Shown one piece after another: positions 1-8,788 of a DNA stretch of 64,000 nt (its first letter is position 1; each line of letters starts with the position of its first letter). The DNA comes from Porphyromonas sp. COT-290 OH3588. Its GTDB lineage: Bacteria; Bacteroidota; Bacteroidia; Bacteroidales; Porphyromonadaceae. Where the stretch lies: assembly GCF_000769075.1 (NCBI RefSeq), contig NZ_JRFC01000020.1:1-64000 (forward strand). Reading direction: 5' to 3'. The position numbers and the translations under genes were made by a program. Below the pieces are notes generated by a model that made no database searches, had not been told where the DNA came from, and worked only from the letters and a program-made list of their open reading frames with translations.

Positions 1-1
1 G

Positions 2-124
2 GGGGATAGTATTCAAGGCTCCCAAAGCCGCTCAAACACCCAAAAAACACCGAGAAAGATACAAGAAACTTTGAGCGGTGTATTGCGCAATAGTCTCAAA
101 AAGAGAAAACAGAGCGAACAATGA
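2..124 (+). CDS. 3' end of an upstream mobile-element gene (partial, uncertain)
   Basis: A reading frame open from the window edge runs 40 codons to a TGA at 122-124, just before the primase start. The tail is polar and basic (ending ..KKRKQSEQ). No domain can be recognised in so short a piece. It is called only because it is the longest open frame entering the window and sits directly upstream of a same-strand gene, as expected for the preceding gene of the mobilizable element. It could equally be noncoding. Confidence 0.3.
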   Translation, partial: GDSIQGSQSRSNTQKTPRKIQETLSGVLRNSLKKRKQSEQ

Positions 125-135
125 AATAACGAACA

Positions 136-1104
136 ATGAATATGAATAACCCAAATCCAACAATGAACAACGAATATTACGACCTACAATACATCAAAGC
201 GATACCGATAGGTGACTACCTGCACGCCTGTGGCATCGAGCCTGCCAAGCGTTACAACGGCTACGCCCTTTATCACGCTCCCTACCGAGAAGACCCCAAC
301 GCCAGTCTGAAAGTGGACTTTCGGCAAAACCTGTGGAACGACTACGGGACAAGCCAAGGTGGAAGCATCATCGACCTTGTAATGCGTATGCGTGGGTACA
401 GTGCCTACGAAGCAATGGCACATCTTGCCGAAAGGAAAGCGGCACCCCTCGCACCCACTTCCTTTCATCGTGAAACTCACACAGAACAGATAAGAGGTGA
501 ACAGCGACCAAGTAATGTAAGGCGTATTCTCTTCATCAGCGAAGAATTGCCCCTATATCTGCAAAACTATCTCCGAGAAGTACGCAAGATAGACCTTGCC
601 GTGGGAAGTCCCTATCTCCGTCACATTCGCTACGAAGTGGGAGGAAGAGAATACTCTGCCATCGGCTTTGCCAATTGTGCAGGAGGGTATGAACTCCGAG
701 ACGACAAGACATTCAAGGGAACAATCGCACCAAAGGATATATCCGTAGTTGCGGGAGAAACGAACAACTCCCCTCTCTGCATCTTCGAGGGCTTTATGGA
801 TTTCCTTTCCCTTCTCACGATGAAAGGGAAAGAAATCGCTCCCTGCCTTGTGCTGAACTCCGTCAGCAATCTCCCACGAGCCATTGCCTATCTCCACGAG
901 AAAGGTATCGATTCCGTTCAAGCTTTCTTCGATAACGACCCAGCAGGACGAAAAGCTCTCCAAACTCTTTGCTCAGCAGGCATCAAGGTAGAGGATATGA
1001 GCCGACACTATTCCCGATACAAAAACCTCAATGACTATCACGTTGCCCAAAGAACAGAACTAAAGCAGGTGATACCACCTCGCAAACGAGGACTTAGACG
1101 ATAA
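136..1104 (+). CDS. Toprim-domain DNA primase-like protein of a mobilizable element
   Basis: A 322-residue protein of the primase family carried by Bacteroidota mobilizable transposons and plasmids, probably priming complementary-strand synthesis after transfer. Residues about 25-95 resemble the DnaG-type zinc-binding fold (HAPYREDPNASLKV, GGSIIDLV), but the usual Cys-His-Cys ligands are largely replaced, so metal binding is doubtful. Residues about 210-290 form a Toprim fold: the acidic motif FEGFMD has its Glu at 218, and the metal motif DNDPAG has Asp 266 and 268. The start at 136 is the first ATG of a cluster (136, 142) and follows the preceding frame closely. A MobV relaxase lies downstream, separated by a hairpin-rich spacer. 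Family assignment is secure; a role in replication versus transfer is inferred. Confidence 0.85.
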   Translation: MNMNNPNPTMNNEYYDLQYIKAIPIGDYLHACGIEPAKRYNGYALYHAPYREDPNASLKVDFRQNLWNDYGTSQGGSIIDLVMRMRGYSAYEAMAHLAERKAAPLAPTSFHRETHTEQIRGEQRPSNVRRILFISEELPLYLQNYLREVRKIDLAVGSPYLRHIRYEVGGREYSAIGFANCAGGYELRDDKTFKGTIAPKDISVVAGETNNSPLCIFEGFMDFLSLLTMKGKEIAPCLVLNSVSNLPRAIAYLHEKGIDSVQAFFDNDPAGRKALQTLCSAGIKVEDMSRHYSRYKNLNDYHVAQRTELKQVIPPRKRGLRR

Positions 1105-1138
1105 GGTAAAAGAGAGCAAATAACATTATTCTATCATT

Positions 1139-1415
1139 GGGTATCCAAAGATTCAGGAAATAAAATGTATGCGAATAAACGGCTTTGTTTCGATAGCTAC
1201 GGCAGTTCCGCAGAACAGCAAGTTTGCAGAGCCAAACTTAGAAACAAAGCGTGCAGGCATTCACAGAATGCAACTTAACAAGAAAGAAGCACGAGCAGGG
1301 CGGAGCGGACATTTCAAGAAATGCCATAACTTATTAGGGTATTTTCTTCACGCTGCACTCCGTTATCGCTAAAAATACCCTCCTGAGCCAAGGGACTTTG
1401 CCCCTTTGGATACCC
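1139..1415. other. Presumptive origin of transfer (oriT) with nested inverted repeats
   Basis: The spacer between primase and relaxase has no convincing gene but several perfect inverted repeats. GGGTATCCAAAG (1139-1150) pairs with 1404-1415 and brackets the region. GCTTTGTTTC (1182-1191) pairs with 1241-1250. AGTTTG (1221-1226) pairs with 1233-1238 inside that hairpin. AGGGTATTTT (1336-1345) pairs with 1372-1381. AAGGG (1390-1394) pairs with CCCTT (1402-1406). MobV relaxases usually nick at a hairpin-flanked site just upstream of their own gene, so this is the natural oriT candidate. The nick site itself cannot be placed. The 67-codon frame at 1169-1372 is taken as chance. Confidence 0.6.
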
Positions 1416-1434
1416 CTAAATCAATCTTCAAACA

Positions 1435-2691
1435 ATGGGCTACGCCGTATTACATATAGACAAGGCGAGAAGCAACGACTCGGGAAATACCGCTCATATA
1501 GCGCGGACATATACCCCGAGTAACGTCGATCCTTCTCGCACACACCTGAACAGGGAATTGGTGCAATTCCCTGCAAATGTGACCAACCGTAGCGAAGCGA
1601 TAGAGCATCGTATCGCCACGGCCGGTATCTACCGAAAGGTAGCAAAGAACCAAGTCAAAGCCCTGCGCTTTATTCTGTCAAGCTCACCAAAGGATATGGC
1701 TCGCATAGAGCAGGAAGGACGCCTGTACGAGTGGTGTGATGAATCGATGGATTGGCTTCGCTCCACTTTCGGGGCGGACAACGTGGTCGCTGCCACACTC
1801 CACGCAGACGAGGAAACGCCCCATATTCACGCCACGATCGTCCCGATTGTCACGGGCGAAAGACGGAAAGCCAAAGAGGAAGCCGAGAAAGGGAAGCGGA
1901 AGTACAAGACGAAGAAAAACAAGATACGGCTTTGTGCCGATGATGTGCTTACGCCCAAGAAGCTGGAGCAGTATCAAACGGACTATGCCAAGCGAGTGCA
2001 GCGTTTCGGATTGGAACGGGGCGTATACGGCTCGGAAGCCAAGCACCGCACCACGATGGAGTATTACAAGGAAATTCTCAAATCTACGAAAGAGAAGGAA
2101 GCCCAAAAGGCGGAACTCACAGCCAAGATAAAGGAGCTGGAGAAGCAGGCAGGCAAGCTCCGTATGAAAGGAACGCTGTACTCCCTCTTTGGCAACTCCG
2201 AACTCGACAAGGCAGAGAAGCGTATTGCAGACGTGGAACAGGAAGCCGAACGGCAACAGTATCTTTCTCAAAAGGAGAAGGCTGAAATCCGCAAGGAGGT
2301 GGTACTCTTGCAGGATACGGTTAAGGGAAGGGACAGAGCCATTGCCGAATTGAAAGAAACCGTGCAGATTTACGAGGAAGAGCGGAATTGGATAAAACGC
2401 TTCTTCAGTGGCTTCTACCAACTCTTGAATATCCGTCTGATGCTCCGTAAGATGAACTTCTCGGACGACAGAATAGCGGAGATGTATCGCACGGAAACTC
2501 CCCAGCGAGGTACGGTAACAGCCTACTCGGGACTATACAAGAGAGAGTTTACGGAAGAGGGTTGTGAAATCCGCATCGCTAAGGACGAGAAGAAGCGACC
2601 GCTACTGACTATCAATGGACTTCCCGTTACCGATTGGTGCGAACAGAAATGGAAACAGCTTATCAATCGTAATCGCTCGCAACGACTGTAA
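1435..2691 (+). CDS. MobV-family relaxase (Pre/Mob plasmid recombination enzyme)
   Basis: A 418-residue relaxase that would nick and lead the transferred strand of a mobilizable element, using conjugation machinery supplied in trans. The N-terminal catalytic domain (about 1-210) starts MGYAVLHIDKA and carries the metal-binding motif HADEETPHIH, with His 123, 130 and 132. It also has the family's conserved Asn-Arg segment near residue 40. Residues about 215-320 are strongly charged and predicted coiled coil (KEKEAQKAELTAKIKELEKQ). The C-terminal about 90 residues are unassigned. Length and domain order fit the MobV family. No MobC-type accessory gene lies in between, and no integrase is seen in the window, so it must lie to the left if the element has one. 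Confidence 0.92.
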   Translation: MGYAVLHIDKARSNDSGNTAHIARTYTPSNVDPSRTHLNRELVQFPANVTNRSEAIEHRIATAGIYRKVAKNQVKALRFILSSSPKDMARIEQEGRLYEWCDESMDWLRSTFGADNVVAATLHADEETPHIHATIVPIVTGERRKAKEEAEKGKRKYKTKKNKIRLCADDVLTPKKLEQYQTDYAKRVQRFGLERGVYGSEAKHRTTMEYYKEILKSTKEKEAQKAELTAKIKELEKQAGKLRMKGTLYSLFGNSELDKAEKRIADVEQEAERQQYLSQKEKAEIRKEVVLLQDTVKGRDRAIAELKETVQIYEEERNWIKRFFSGFYQLLNIRLMLRKMNFSDDRIAEMYRTETPQRGTVTAYSGLYKREFTEEGCEIRIAKDEKKRPLLTINGLPVTDWCEQKWKQLINRNRSQRL

Positions 2692-3049
2692 TTACTTTTT
2701 TTCTTTCACCGACAAGAAGAAAAACAAGAAAAGACGCTCACTTTCCCTCGCAAATCTGTACCTTTGCAAGTGATAATAGTGAGCCATCCGAGGTTCTGCG
2801 TGATGATGGATTCTAGGATGAACCACTTTTTAGACGTCTGTAATCAAGTCTTATGACATATATACCCAACCTAAGAGCCTTAACCTACCGTCAAAACAGC
2901 CTAATAGCCTATGTGGATAGTGTAAACAGCAAATGCGGGTTGTCACAGTAGCGAAGTTGGTGTATTGAATATCTTTGGTTAGCTTTGTTATCGTTTGAGG
3001 GAACTGCCTGATAACATTATTATTAACACTATAAACGCATCTAATCAAA
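2692..3049. other. Intergenic region between mobile element and tricorn gene
   Basis: 358 bp with no convincing gene; the minus-strand frame at 2851-3072 has no recognisable features. Besides the GTACCTTTGC site it holds TATCTTTG at 2970-2977, a -7 box about 80 bp before the tricorn start, with a TTG at 2940-2942 that is 27 bp away, longer than the usual 19-21. This is the best promoter candidate for the downstream protease. Confidence 0.4.
2758..2767 (+). other. GTANNTTTGC-type integration core, possible right end of the mobile element
   Basis: GTACCTTTGC matches the GTANNTTTGC core used by IntDOT-type tyrosine recombinases of Bacteroides conjugative transposons. It lies 67 bp after the relaxase stop, just where element-type genes end and chromosomal genes begin. 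The same ten bases contain TACCTTTG, a perfect Bacteroidota -7 promoter box, so the match could be only a promoter. No integrase or left end is visible to settle it. Confidence 0.35.
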
Positions 3050-6000
3050 ATGAAACATCGGTTATTAGCCACTCTAGCTTGTATTGGCTCTCTGGCTTGG
3101 GCTAGCGAGAGTGCGCCTCTATGGCTTAGGCATCAAAGCATCAGCCCCGACGGCAAGACCATCGCATTCTGTTACAAAGGCGATATCTACTCCGTATCGA
3201 GCTCCGGAGGACGTGCGCAACGGCTAACCTCCAATGCCGCCTACGACACAGCGCCTGTCTGGAGCCCCGATAGCAAACAAATCGCTTTCTCTAGCGATCG
3301 GGAGGGGACAGATGATCTCTATATTATGCCTGCTGAAGGCGGAACGCCCAAGCGTCTGACCGTAGGTAGTGGCAGCGAGCGGCCTGTTGCCTTTGTCGAT
3401 AATGGCATTGTACTCTTCCAAACCTACTTGATGCCAGACCGTCAGTTCGATCTGTATCCTAGTGGTATGTTTGCTCAAACCTTTGCGATGCCGACTACGG
3501 GTGGCCGCCCTAAGCTATGGAATTCAATCCCGATGGACGGTCTCAGCCTGTCGAACTCGGGAGAAGTGCTATACACCGATGTCAAAGGATACGAAGACTA
3601 TTGGCGCAAGCACCACACCTCCTCGATCGCTCGCAATATCTGGCACATCAACAAAGAAGGACGATATCAGAAGCTCACGACCTTCTCGGGTGAAGATCGC
3701 AATGCCATTTGGGACGGACAAGGAGGTTTTTACTATCTGAGCGAGCAGGACGGCACATTCAACGTCTACCACAGAGCCCAAGCACTCCCCTCAGCTAAGG
3801 ACAGGCAGCTCACGACCTTCTCTGGCAATCCTGTTCGCTTCTTGAGTCGAGCCTCCGACGGCACCCTCTGCTTCGGCTACGACGGACAGATATATACGAT
3901 GCGTGATGGCAGTCAGCCTCAACTAGTCAATATAGATATTGTACTCGATGCCGAGGAGCGAGCTATGATACCACATATCCTACGAGGCAATGCTATCAGC
4001 TCTTTTTCGGTTGCTCCCTCGGGTAAGGAAATTGCTTTCGTAGAGCGAGGCGATGTCTATGTGGTCAATGTAGAGTTCGGGACGACCAAGCGCATTACCA
4101 ACACAGCTGAGCAGGAACGCTCAGTAGACTTCGCCCCCGACGGCCGAAGCATTGTCTACGCAGGCGAGAGAGGCGGACAGTGGCAACTCTTCCAGAGCGA
4201 GCTGGTACGTAAGGACGATATCAACTTCGCCTACGCCAAAGAGATCCGAGAGAAGCAGCTCACACAGGGCACTCTTCCCTCCTTCCAGCCTCAGTTTAGC
4301 CCCGACGGCAAAGAGATCGCATTCCTACGCAACCGCACAAGCATCGTCGTGCTCAACCTCAAAAGTGGCAAAGAGCGCATCGTAATGCCCGAACACATCA
4401 ACTACTCCTACACAGACGGCGACCAAGACTTCGTATGGAGCCCCAACGGCAAATACATCATGACGAACTATATGGGCAATGGTGGATGGACGCATGTAGA
4501 CTGCGCAGTCTACAACGCCGATGGCAGCGGGCTGAAAGTAAACCTAACGCAGAGCGGCTACAACGACGGTAGTGGTCGGTGGGTACTAGACGGCAAGGCA
4601 ATTCTATTCGGAAGTGATCGAGCTGGCTACCGTAGCCACGGCAGCTGGGGAGCTACCCAAGACTTGTATCTGATGTTCCTCGACCATAAAGCCTACGAGG
4701 ATTTCATCAAGACCAAGGAAGAGCGAGCCATAGACAAAGAGATCAAAGAAGAGGCCGACAAGCTGAAGAAAAAAGAAGAAGAGGCCAAGAACAAGAAGAA
4801 AAGTAAGAAGGCTAAGGATAAGAAAAAGACCGACGATGCCTCCACTAAACCTAACGCAGAGATCTCTAACCTAGACCTAGAGCAGCGTGAGCGCCGTACC
4901 CTTCGTCTAACGAGAGCCTCTGGTGCTATCCTAGACGCAGCAATGAACAAAGAAGGTACCAAGGTCTACTACATCGCTCGCTTTGAGAGCAGCATAGACC
5001 TCTGGGAATATGACGTCGTAGAGCGCACAACCAAGGTGCTCGTACCTCAAGCCAATGGAGGTGCGCTAGAGATGGCAGCAGACGGCAAGACACTATTCCT
5101 CGCTAGCTTCAATGGTCTGAAGAAACTTGACGGCACAAGCCTCAAGCCAATCAACATCACCGCCGAGTTTGAGCAGAAGCCCATGGCCGAGCGTGAGCAC
5201 GTCTTCTCTCATGTTTGGCAGCAAGTCCTAGACAAGTTCTACGACCCCAAGCTACACGGTGTAGACTGGCAGAAGTACCGTTCTGTGTATGCTAAATTCG
5301 TTCCTCACATCAATAACAATAGGGATTTCTCCGAGATGCTCAGCGAGATGCTTGGTGAGCTCAACGCTTCTCACACAGGTGCCCGTGCCATGTCCGCAGG
5401 AACATCTAGGGCTACGGGGCGTCTAGGAGCTTTCTTCGACGGCAAGTACGAGGGTGCGGGCTTTCTCATTGAGGAGATTATGCCCGGTAGTCCTCTAGCT
5501 CTGGCCGAGGGGAAAGTGCAGGAAGGTATGGTCATCGAGAGCATCGATGGTCAAGAGATTGAAGCCAATCGAGCCCTCGCCTACTATATGCAGGGCAAAG
5601 CTGGTAAGAAAACACTCCTTGGCCTGCGTGACCTGCGCACGGGTAAGACAAGCGAGGTGTTGGTCAAACCAATTACCTTCTACCACGAGCGAGAGCTACT
5701 CTATGAGCGTTGGCTCAAGCAGCGTGCCGACCTAGTAGATAAGTGGAGTAACTCTAGGGTTGCTTACGTCTACGTTAGACAGATGAATAGCCCCAGCTTC
5801 CGCACAGTATTCAAAGACCTAATGGGTAAGTATCGTAATAGGGAAGCCGTTATCGTTGATACGCGCTACAACGGGGGCGGTTGGCTACACGAGGATCTGG
5901 CGATCTTGCTCAGCGGACGCAAGTATCTCACCTTCAACCCACGTGGGCAGTACATTGGCGACGACCCATTCATGCAGTGGAGCAAGCCCAGCTGCGTATT

Positions 6001-6316
6001 GATGAGCGAAGGAAACTACAGCAATGGGCACGGCTTCCCTTGGGTGTACAAAGAGCTAGGCATCGGCAAGCTGATTGGTGCGCCAGTACCGGGGACGATG
6101 ACGGCTGTATGGTGGGAGCGAATGTTCAACAACAGCTTAGTCTTCGGTGTGCCACAGGTAACCTGCCAAGACCTCCAAGGCCGAGCTCTGGAGAATATGG
6201 AGCTACAGCCAGACATCGAAGTTTACAATAGTCCAGAAGATTACCTCACAGGTCAAGACACACAGCTCAAGCGTGCCGTAGAGGAGATGCTCAAGGTGAT
6301 TGATGCGAAGAAGTAA
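3050..6316 (+). CDS. Tricorn-type protease (S41 family, beta-propeller/PDZ)
   Basis: A 1088-residue exported peptidase of the tricorn/S41 family, expected to degrade oligopeptides in the periplasm. Residues 1-18 are a signal peptide ending AWAS. About 25-340 and 340-690 are two WD40/TolB-like propellers with repeats such as SPDGKTIAF, SPDSKQIAF and SPDGKEIAF. A lysine/glutamate-rich insert sits at about 555-605. The C-terminal half has the tricorn core domain, a PDZ (about 790-870) and the S41 catalytic domain, with DTRYNGGG and NYSNGHG; Ser 991 is the likely nucleophile. The domain order and length match tricorn proteases. It is monocistronic and followed by a strong hairpin at 6362. Confidence 0.92.
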   Translation: MKHRLLATLACIGSLAWASESAPLWLRHQSISPDGKTIAFCYKGDIYSVSSSGGRAQRLTSNAAYDTAPVWSPDSKQIAFSSDREGTDDLYIMPAEGGTPKRLTVGSGSERPVAFVDNGIVLFQTYLMPDRQFDLYPSGMFAQTFAMPTTGGRPKLWNSIPMDGLSLSNSGEVLYTDVKGYEDYWRKHHTSSIARNIWHINKEGRYQKLTTFSGEDRNAIWDGQGGFYYLSEQDGTFNVYHRAQALPSAKDRQLTTFSGNPVRFLSRASDGTLCFGYDGQIYTMRDGSQPQLVNIDIVLDAEERAMIPHILRGNAISSFSVAPSGKEIAFVERGDVYVVNVEFGTTKRITNTAEQERSVDFAPDGRSIVYAGERGGQWQLFQSELVRKDDINFAYAKEIREKQLTQGTLPSFQPQFSPDGKEIAFLRNRTSIVVLNLKSGKERIVMPEHINYSYTDGDQDFVWSPNGKYIMTNYMGNGGWTHVDCAVYNADGSGLKVNLTQSGYNDGSGRWVLDGKAILFGSDRAGYRSHGSWGATQDLYLMFLDHKAYEDFIKTKEERAIDKEIKEEADKLKKKEEEAKNKKKSKKAKDKKKTDDASTKPNAEISNLDLEQRERRTLRLTRASGAILDAAMNKEGTKVYYIARFESSIDLWEYDVVERTTKVLVPQANGGALEMAADGKTLFLASFNGLKKLDGTSLKPINITAEFEQKPMAEREHVFSHVWQQVLDKFYDPKLHGVDWQKYRSVYAKFVPHINNNRDFSEMLSEMLGELNASHTGARAMSAGTSRATGRLGAFFDGKYEGAGFLIEEIMPGSPLALAEGKVQEGMVIESIDGQEIEANRALAYYMQGKAGKKTLLGLRDLRTGKTSEVLVKPITFYHERELLYERWLKQRADLVDKWSNSRVAYVYVRQMNSPSFRTVFKDLMGKYRNREAVIVDTRYNGGGWLHEDLAILLSGRKYLTFNPRGQYIGDDPFMQWSKPSCVLMSEGNYSNGHGFPWVYKELGIGKLIGAPVPGTMTAVWWERMFNNSLVFGVPQVTCQDLQGRALENMELQPDIEVYNSPEDYLTGQDTQLKRAVEEMLKVIDAKK

Positions 6317-6361
6317 TAGATACTCCTAGACCTCCCATGGCATAGGTCAGTAGACAAACAC

Positions 6362-6403
6362 AGAAAGAGCCGCATGCATCGTCGAGTGCTTGCGGCTCTT
6401 TCT
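6362..6403. terminator. Bidirectional intrinsic terminator between tricorn and ahpF
   Basis: AGAAAGAGCCGCA (6362-6374) is a perfect 13-bp complement of 6391-6403, with a 16-nt loop. A/T runs at both edges let it end both the plus-strand tricorn and minus-strand ahpF transcripts. Confidence 0.85.
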
Positions 6404-6433
6404 ATTGAGCAGCTCGGTGGCTACAAAGCTCTG

Positions 6434-8008
6434 TTACTTCTGAGCGTCCCAGCTCTGACCACAGCGGATGCGGTCATCGAAAGCCGTTAGAGCGGCCTTA
6501 GCGCCCTCGCCCATTGCGATCACGATCTGCTTGTAAGGTACAGTCGAGCAGTCGCCTGCCGCATAGATACCATCGATCGAGGTACGACAGCGCTCGTCAA
6601 TGACGATCTCGCCCATCTTATTACGCTCTACGACACCGTCGAAGACTTGGGTATTGGGTGCAAGACCAATCTGCACAAAGACACCATTGACAGACAGATC
6701 AAAAGGCGCACTGCCGTCACGAGGAGCTACCTTGAGGGCTGAGATACCCGTACCATCGCCTACAACCTCTTGCGTAGCAACGCTCTTGTGTACCGTAACG
6801 TTGGGCAGAGTCATGAGCTTGTCCTGTAGTACAGTATCGGCCTTGAGCGTATCGGCAAACTCTAGCACGGTAACGCTCTTACAGATACCAGCCAAGTCTA
6901 TCGCAGCCTCAATACCAGAGTTACCACCTCCTACTACCGCAATATCCTTACCCTTGAAAAATGGGCCATCGCAATGGGGGCAGAAAGCTACACCACGGCC
7001 GATATGCTCCGCCTCACCCGGTACACCTAGACGACGCCAAGCAGCACCGGTGGCGATAATCACCTGAGGAGCAACCAGCACTTCGCCAAAAGAAGTCTTA
7101 ATCTCCTTGAACTCGCCTACAAGCTCCACGCTCTCCACTCGGCGCTGCTCCAAGATATCGATGCTGTACTCGCTGGCGTGTAGCTTGAGGTCTGCGGCAA
7201 GCTGAGTACCCGTTGTCCTAGCCACGGAGGGAATGTTCTCAATAGCCGTGGTTTCATTGACTTGCCCTCCCACACGCTCTGCGACAAGGCCAACCTTGAG
7301 CCCCTTACGAGCCGAGTAAATAGCCGCAGCAGTGCCCGCTGGCCCCGCACCAACGACCACGAGGTCGTACTCCTTGCGGACAAGCTCGACCGAGGCTTGC
7401 TCGTCCTTGCCCACTTTCTCCTCGAGTTTGACGAGTAGCTCACCTAGATTACTCTGACCAATGTGTAGGATTTCGTCGCCAACATATACGGTCGGTACGG
7501 CAGAGATTTTGCGAGCATTCACTTCGTCTTGGTACACAGCCCCATCTACCATCTCGTGCGTAACGCCTTCGCCTGCAATAAGGGCTATTAGGTTCATCGC
7601 CTGAACGACCTCGGGACAGTTGGTACAAGTAAGCGACACGTAGGAAGTCAGCTTGATTGGCTTCTTGAGAGCCTTGATGCGGCGAAGCAGTATCTCGTCG
7701 GGGAGATTCTTACCCTTACCATCGGCATTGAAGACAGCAAGAATAAGGCTAGTAAACTCATGCCCCGTAGGGATACCACGGAAGCTCACACCAGTATCTT
7801 GCCCATCTCGCCAAATGGTAAGACGCAACTCATCGGTCTGAGATACCTCGACCTCTATCTTGTCGCTCGTAGAGGCGAAGTCAATAATCATCTCGGTTAG
7901 CTCCTGCCCCTTGCTGTCTGGCGTGGCGCTTACCCGAAGCGTATATTTATGTTCTAGCGCAGCGAATATGCTGCGGAGCTGATCGAGTACAGCTTGTTCT
8001 AGTCGCAT
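6434..8008 (-). CDS. ahpF: Alkyl hydroperoxide reductase subunit F
   Basis: The NAD(P)H-dependent flavoprotein disulfide reductase that recharges AhpC. From the ATG at 8008 the protein is 524 residues, close to the usual 521. The frame extends 23 codons further upstream, but that would run into the terminator hairpin and add an unrelated hydrophobic tail. The N-terminal glutaredoxin-like part has the C128-TN-C131 redox pair, at nearly the E. coli positions. The FAD-binding motif GAGPAGTAAAIYSARKG begins near 220, the active-site CPHC of the thioredoxin-reductase part lies near 345, and the NAD-binding GGGNSGIEAA follows. It lies downstream of ahpC with a hairpin and T-run between them, so expression is probably lower than ahpC. 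Confidence 0.97.
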   Translation of the reverse strand: MRLEQAVLDQLRSIFAALEHKYTLRVSATPDSKGQELTEMIIDFASTSDKIEVEVSQTDELRLTIWRDGQDTGVSFRGIPTGHEFTSLILAVFNADGKGKNLPDEILLRRIKALKKPIKLTSYVSLTCTNCPEVVQAMNLIALIAGEGVTHEMVDGAVYQDEVNARKISAVPTVYVGDEILHIGQSNLGELLVKLEEKVGKDEQASVELVRKEYDLVVVGAGPAGTAAAIYSARKGLKVGLVAERVGGQVNETTAIENIPSVARTTGTQLAADLKLHASEYSIDILEQRRVESVELVGEFKEIKTSFGEVLVAPQVIIATGAAWRRLGVPGEAEHIGRGVAFCPHCDGPFFKGKDIAVVGGGNSGIEAAIDLAGICKSVTVLEFADTLKADTVLQDKLMTLPNVTVHKSVATQEVVGDGTGISALKVAPRDGSAPFDLSVNGVFVQIGLAPNTQVFDGVVERNKMGEIVIDERCRTSIDGIYAAGDCSTVPYKQIVIAMGEGAKAALTAFDDRIRCGQSWDAQK

Positions 8009-8029
8009 AGTCGTAATATGATTTGATAC

Positions 8030-8075
8030 AAAAAAAGGCAAGAGGACAGAGGCAACGCCTACTATTCCTCTTGCC
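8030..8075 (-). terminator. Intrinsic terminator/attenuator between ahpC and ahpF
   Basis: On the minus strand GGCAAGAGGA (8075-8066) pairs perfectly with 8046-8037 and is followed by seven T (8036-8030). It lies 34 bp past the ahpC stop and about 20 bp before the ahpF start, so most transcripts should end after ahpC with partial readthrough into ahpF. Confidence 0.8.
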
Positions 8076-8109
8076 ATAAGTAGTGTTAAGTAATTAGCTC
8101 TTGAGTACT

Positions 8110-8676
8110 CTAGATCTTACCAACTAGATCGATGCTTGGCTTGAGGGTAGCATCGCCTTCCTTCCACTTAGCTGGGCAAACCTGACCGGGGTGTTCGTGA
8201 ACGAACTTAGCGGCCTTAATCTTGCGAAGCAGCTCCTGAGCATCACGACCGATACCATTGTCATGGATCTCAGCGATCTTAACCTGACCGTCTGGGTTGA
8301 AGACGAAAGTACCACGATAGGCCATACCCTCCTCCTCAATCATCACGCCCATAGCACGAGCTAGATGACCGGTAGGATCTGCGAGCATAGTGTACTGAAT
8401 CTTGTTGATCGTGTCTGTCGTATCTGACCAAGCCTTGTGTACGAAGTGCGTATCGGTGCTGATCGAGTAAATCTCCACACCTAAAGCTTGGAACTCTGCA
8501 TAGTTGTCCGCAAGGTCAGCTAGCTCTGTAGGACAAACGAACGTGAAGTCTGCTGGGTAGAAGAAGAATACAGACCACTTACCCTTGAGATCTTCGTGTG
8601 ATACGGTTACGAAGCCTTCTCCCTTACGATAAGCCTGAACCTTAAATTCTGGCAACTGGCTATTGATAATGCTCAT
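8110..8676 (-). CDS. ahpC: Alkyl hydroperoxide reductase subunit C (2-Cys peroxiredoxin)
   Basis: A cytoplasmic 2-Cys peroxiredoxin that reduces H2O2 and organic peroxides. It has 188 residues, the typical length. The peroxidatic cysteine is Cys48 in FTFVCPTE and the resolving one Cys167 in HPGQVCPAKW; these are the hallmarks of the AhpC/Prx1 subfamily. It is the first gene of the ahpC-ahpF unit, preceded by a good promoter (8718-8748). In Bacteroidota this pair is normally under OxyR control; no OxyR site could be proven here. Confidence 0.98.
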   Translation of the reverse strand: MSIINSQLPEFKVQAYRKGEGFVTVSHEDLKGKWSVFFFYPADFTFVCPTELADLADNYAEFQALGVEIYSISTDTHFVHKAWSDTTDTINKIQYTMLADPTGHLARAMGVMIEEEGMAYRGTFVFNPDGQVKIAEIHDNGIGRDAQELLRKIKAAKFVHEHPGQVCPAKWKEGDATLKPSIDLVGKI

Positions 8677-8717
8677 TGTTTTGTTCGATTAATATGGTTT
8701 TGTAACTAATGATACTG

Positions 8718-8748
8718 CAAAGCTAGAGCAATCTCGCCCCTTATCCAA
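8718..8748 (-). promoter_or_regulatory. ahpC promoter
   Basis: On the minus strand TAGCTTTG (8725-8718) fits the TAnnTTTG -7 box. TTGG (8748-8745) stands 19 bp upstream as the -33 box. The predicted start near 8712 leaves a leader of about 35 nt. Confidence 0.55.
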
Positions 8749-8788
8749 TTAGATTTGTATATCCTACTATTAGCAAATCCAATCAGCC

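Noticed and set aside
1169-1372. 67-codon frame between primase and relaxase
   Set aside because: It overlaps most inverted repeats of the presumptive oriT and shows no protein-like pattern.
1684-2421. Minus-strand open frame of 245 codons
   Set aside because: It is antisense to the MobV relaxase coiled-coil region; it is a hydrophobic mirror of Lys/Glu-rich codons, with no domain.
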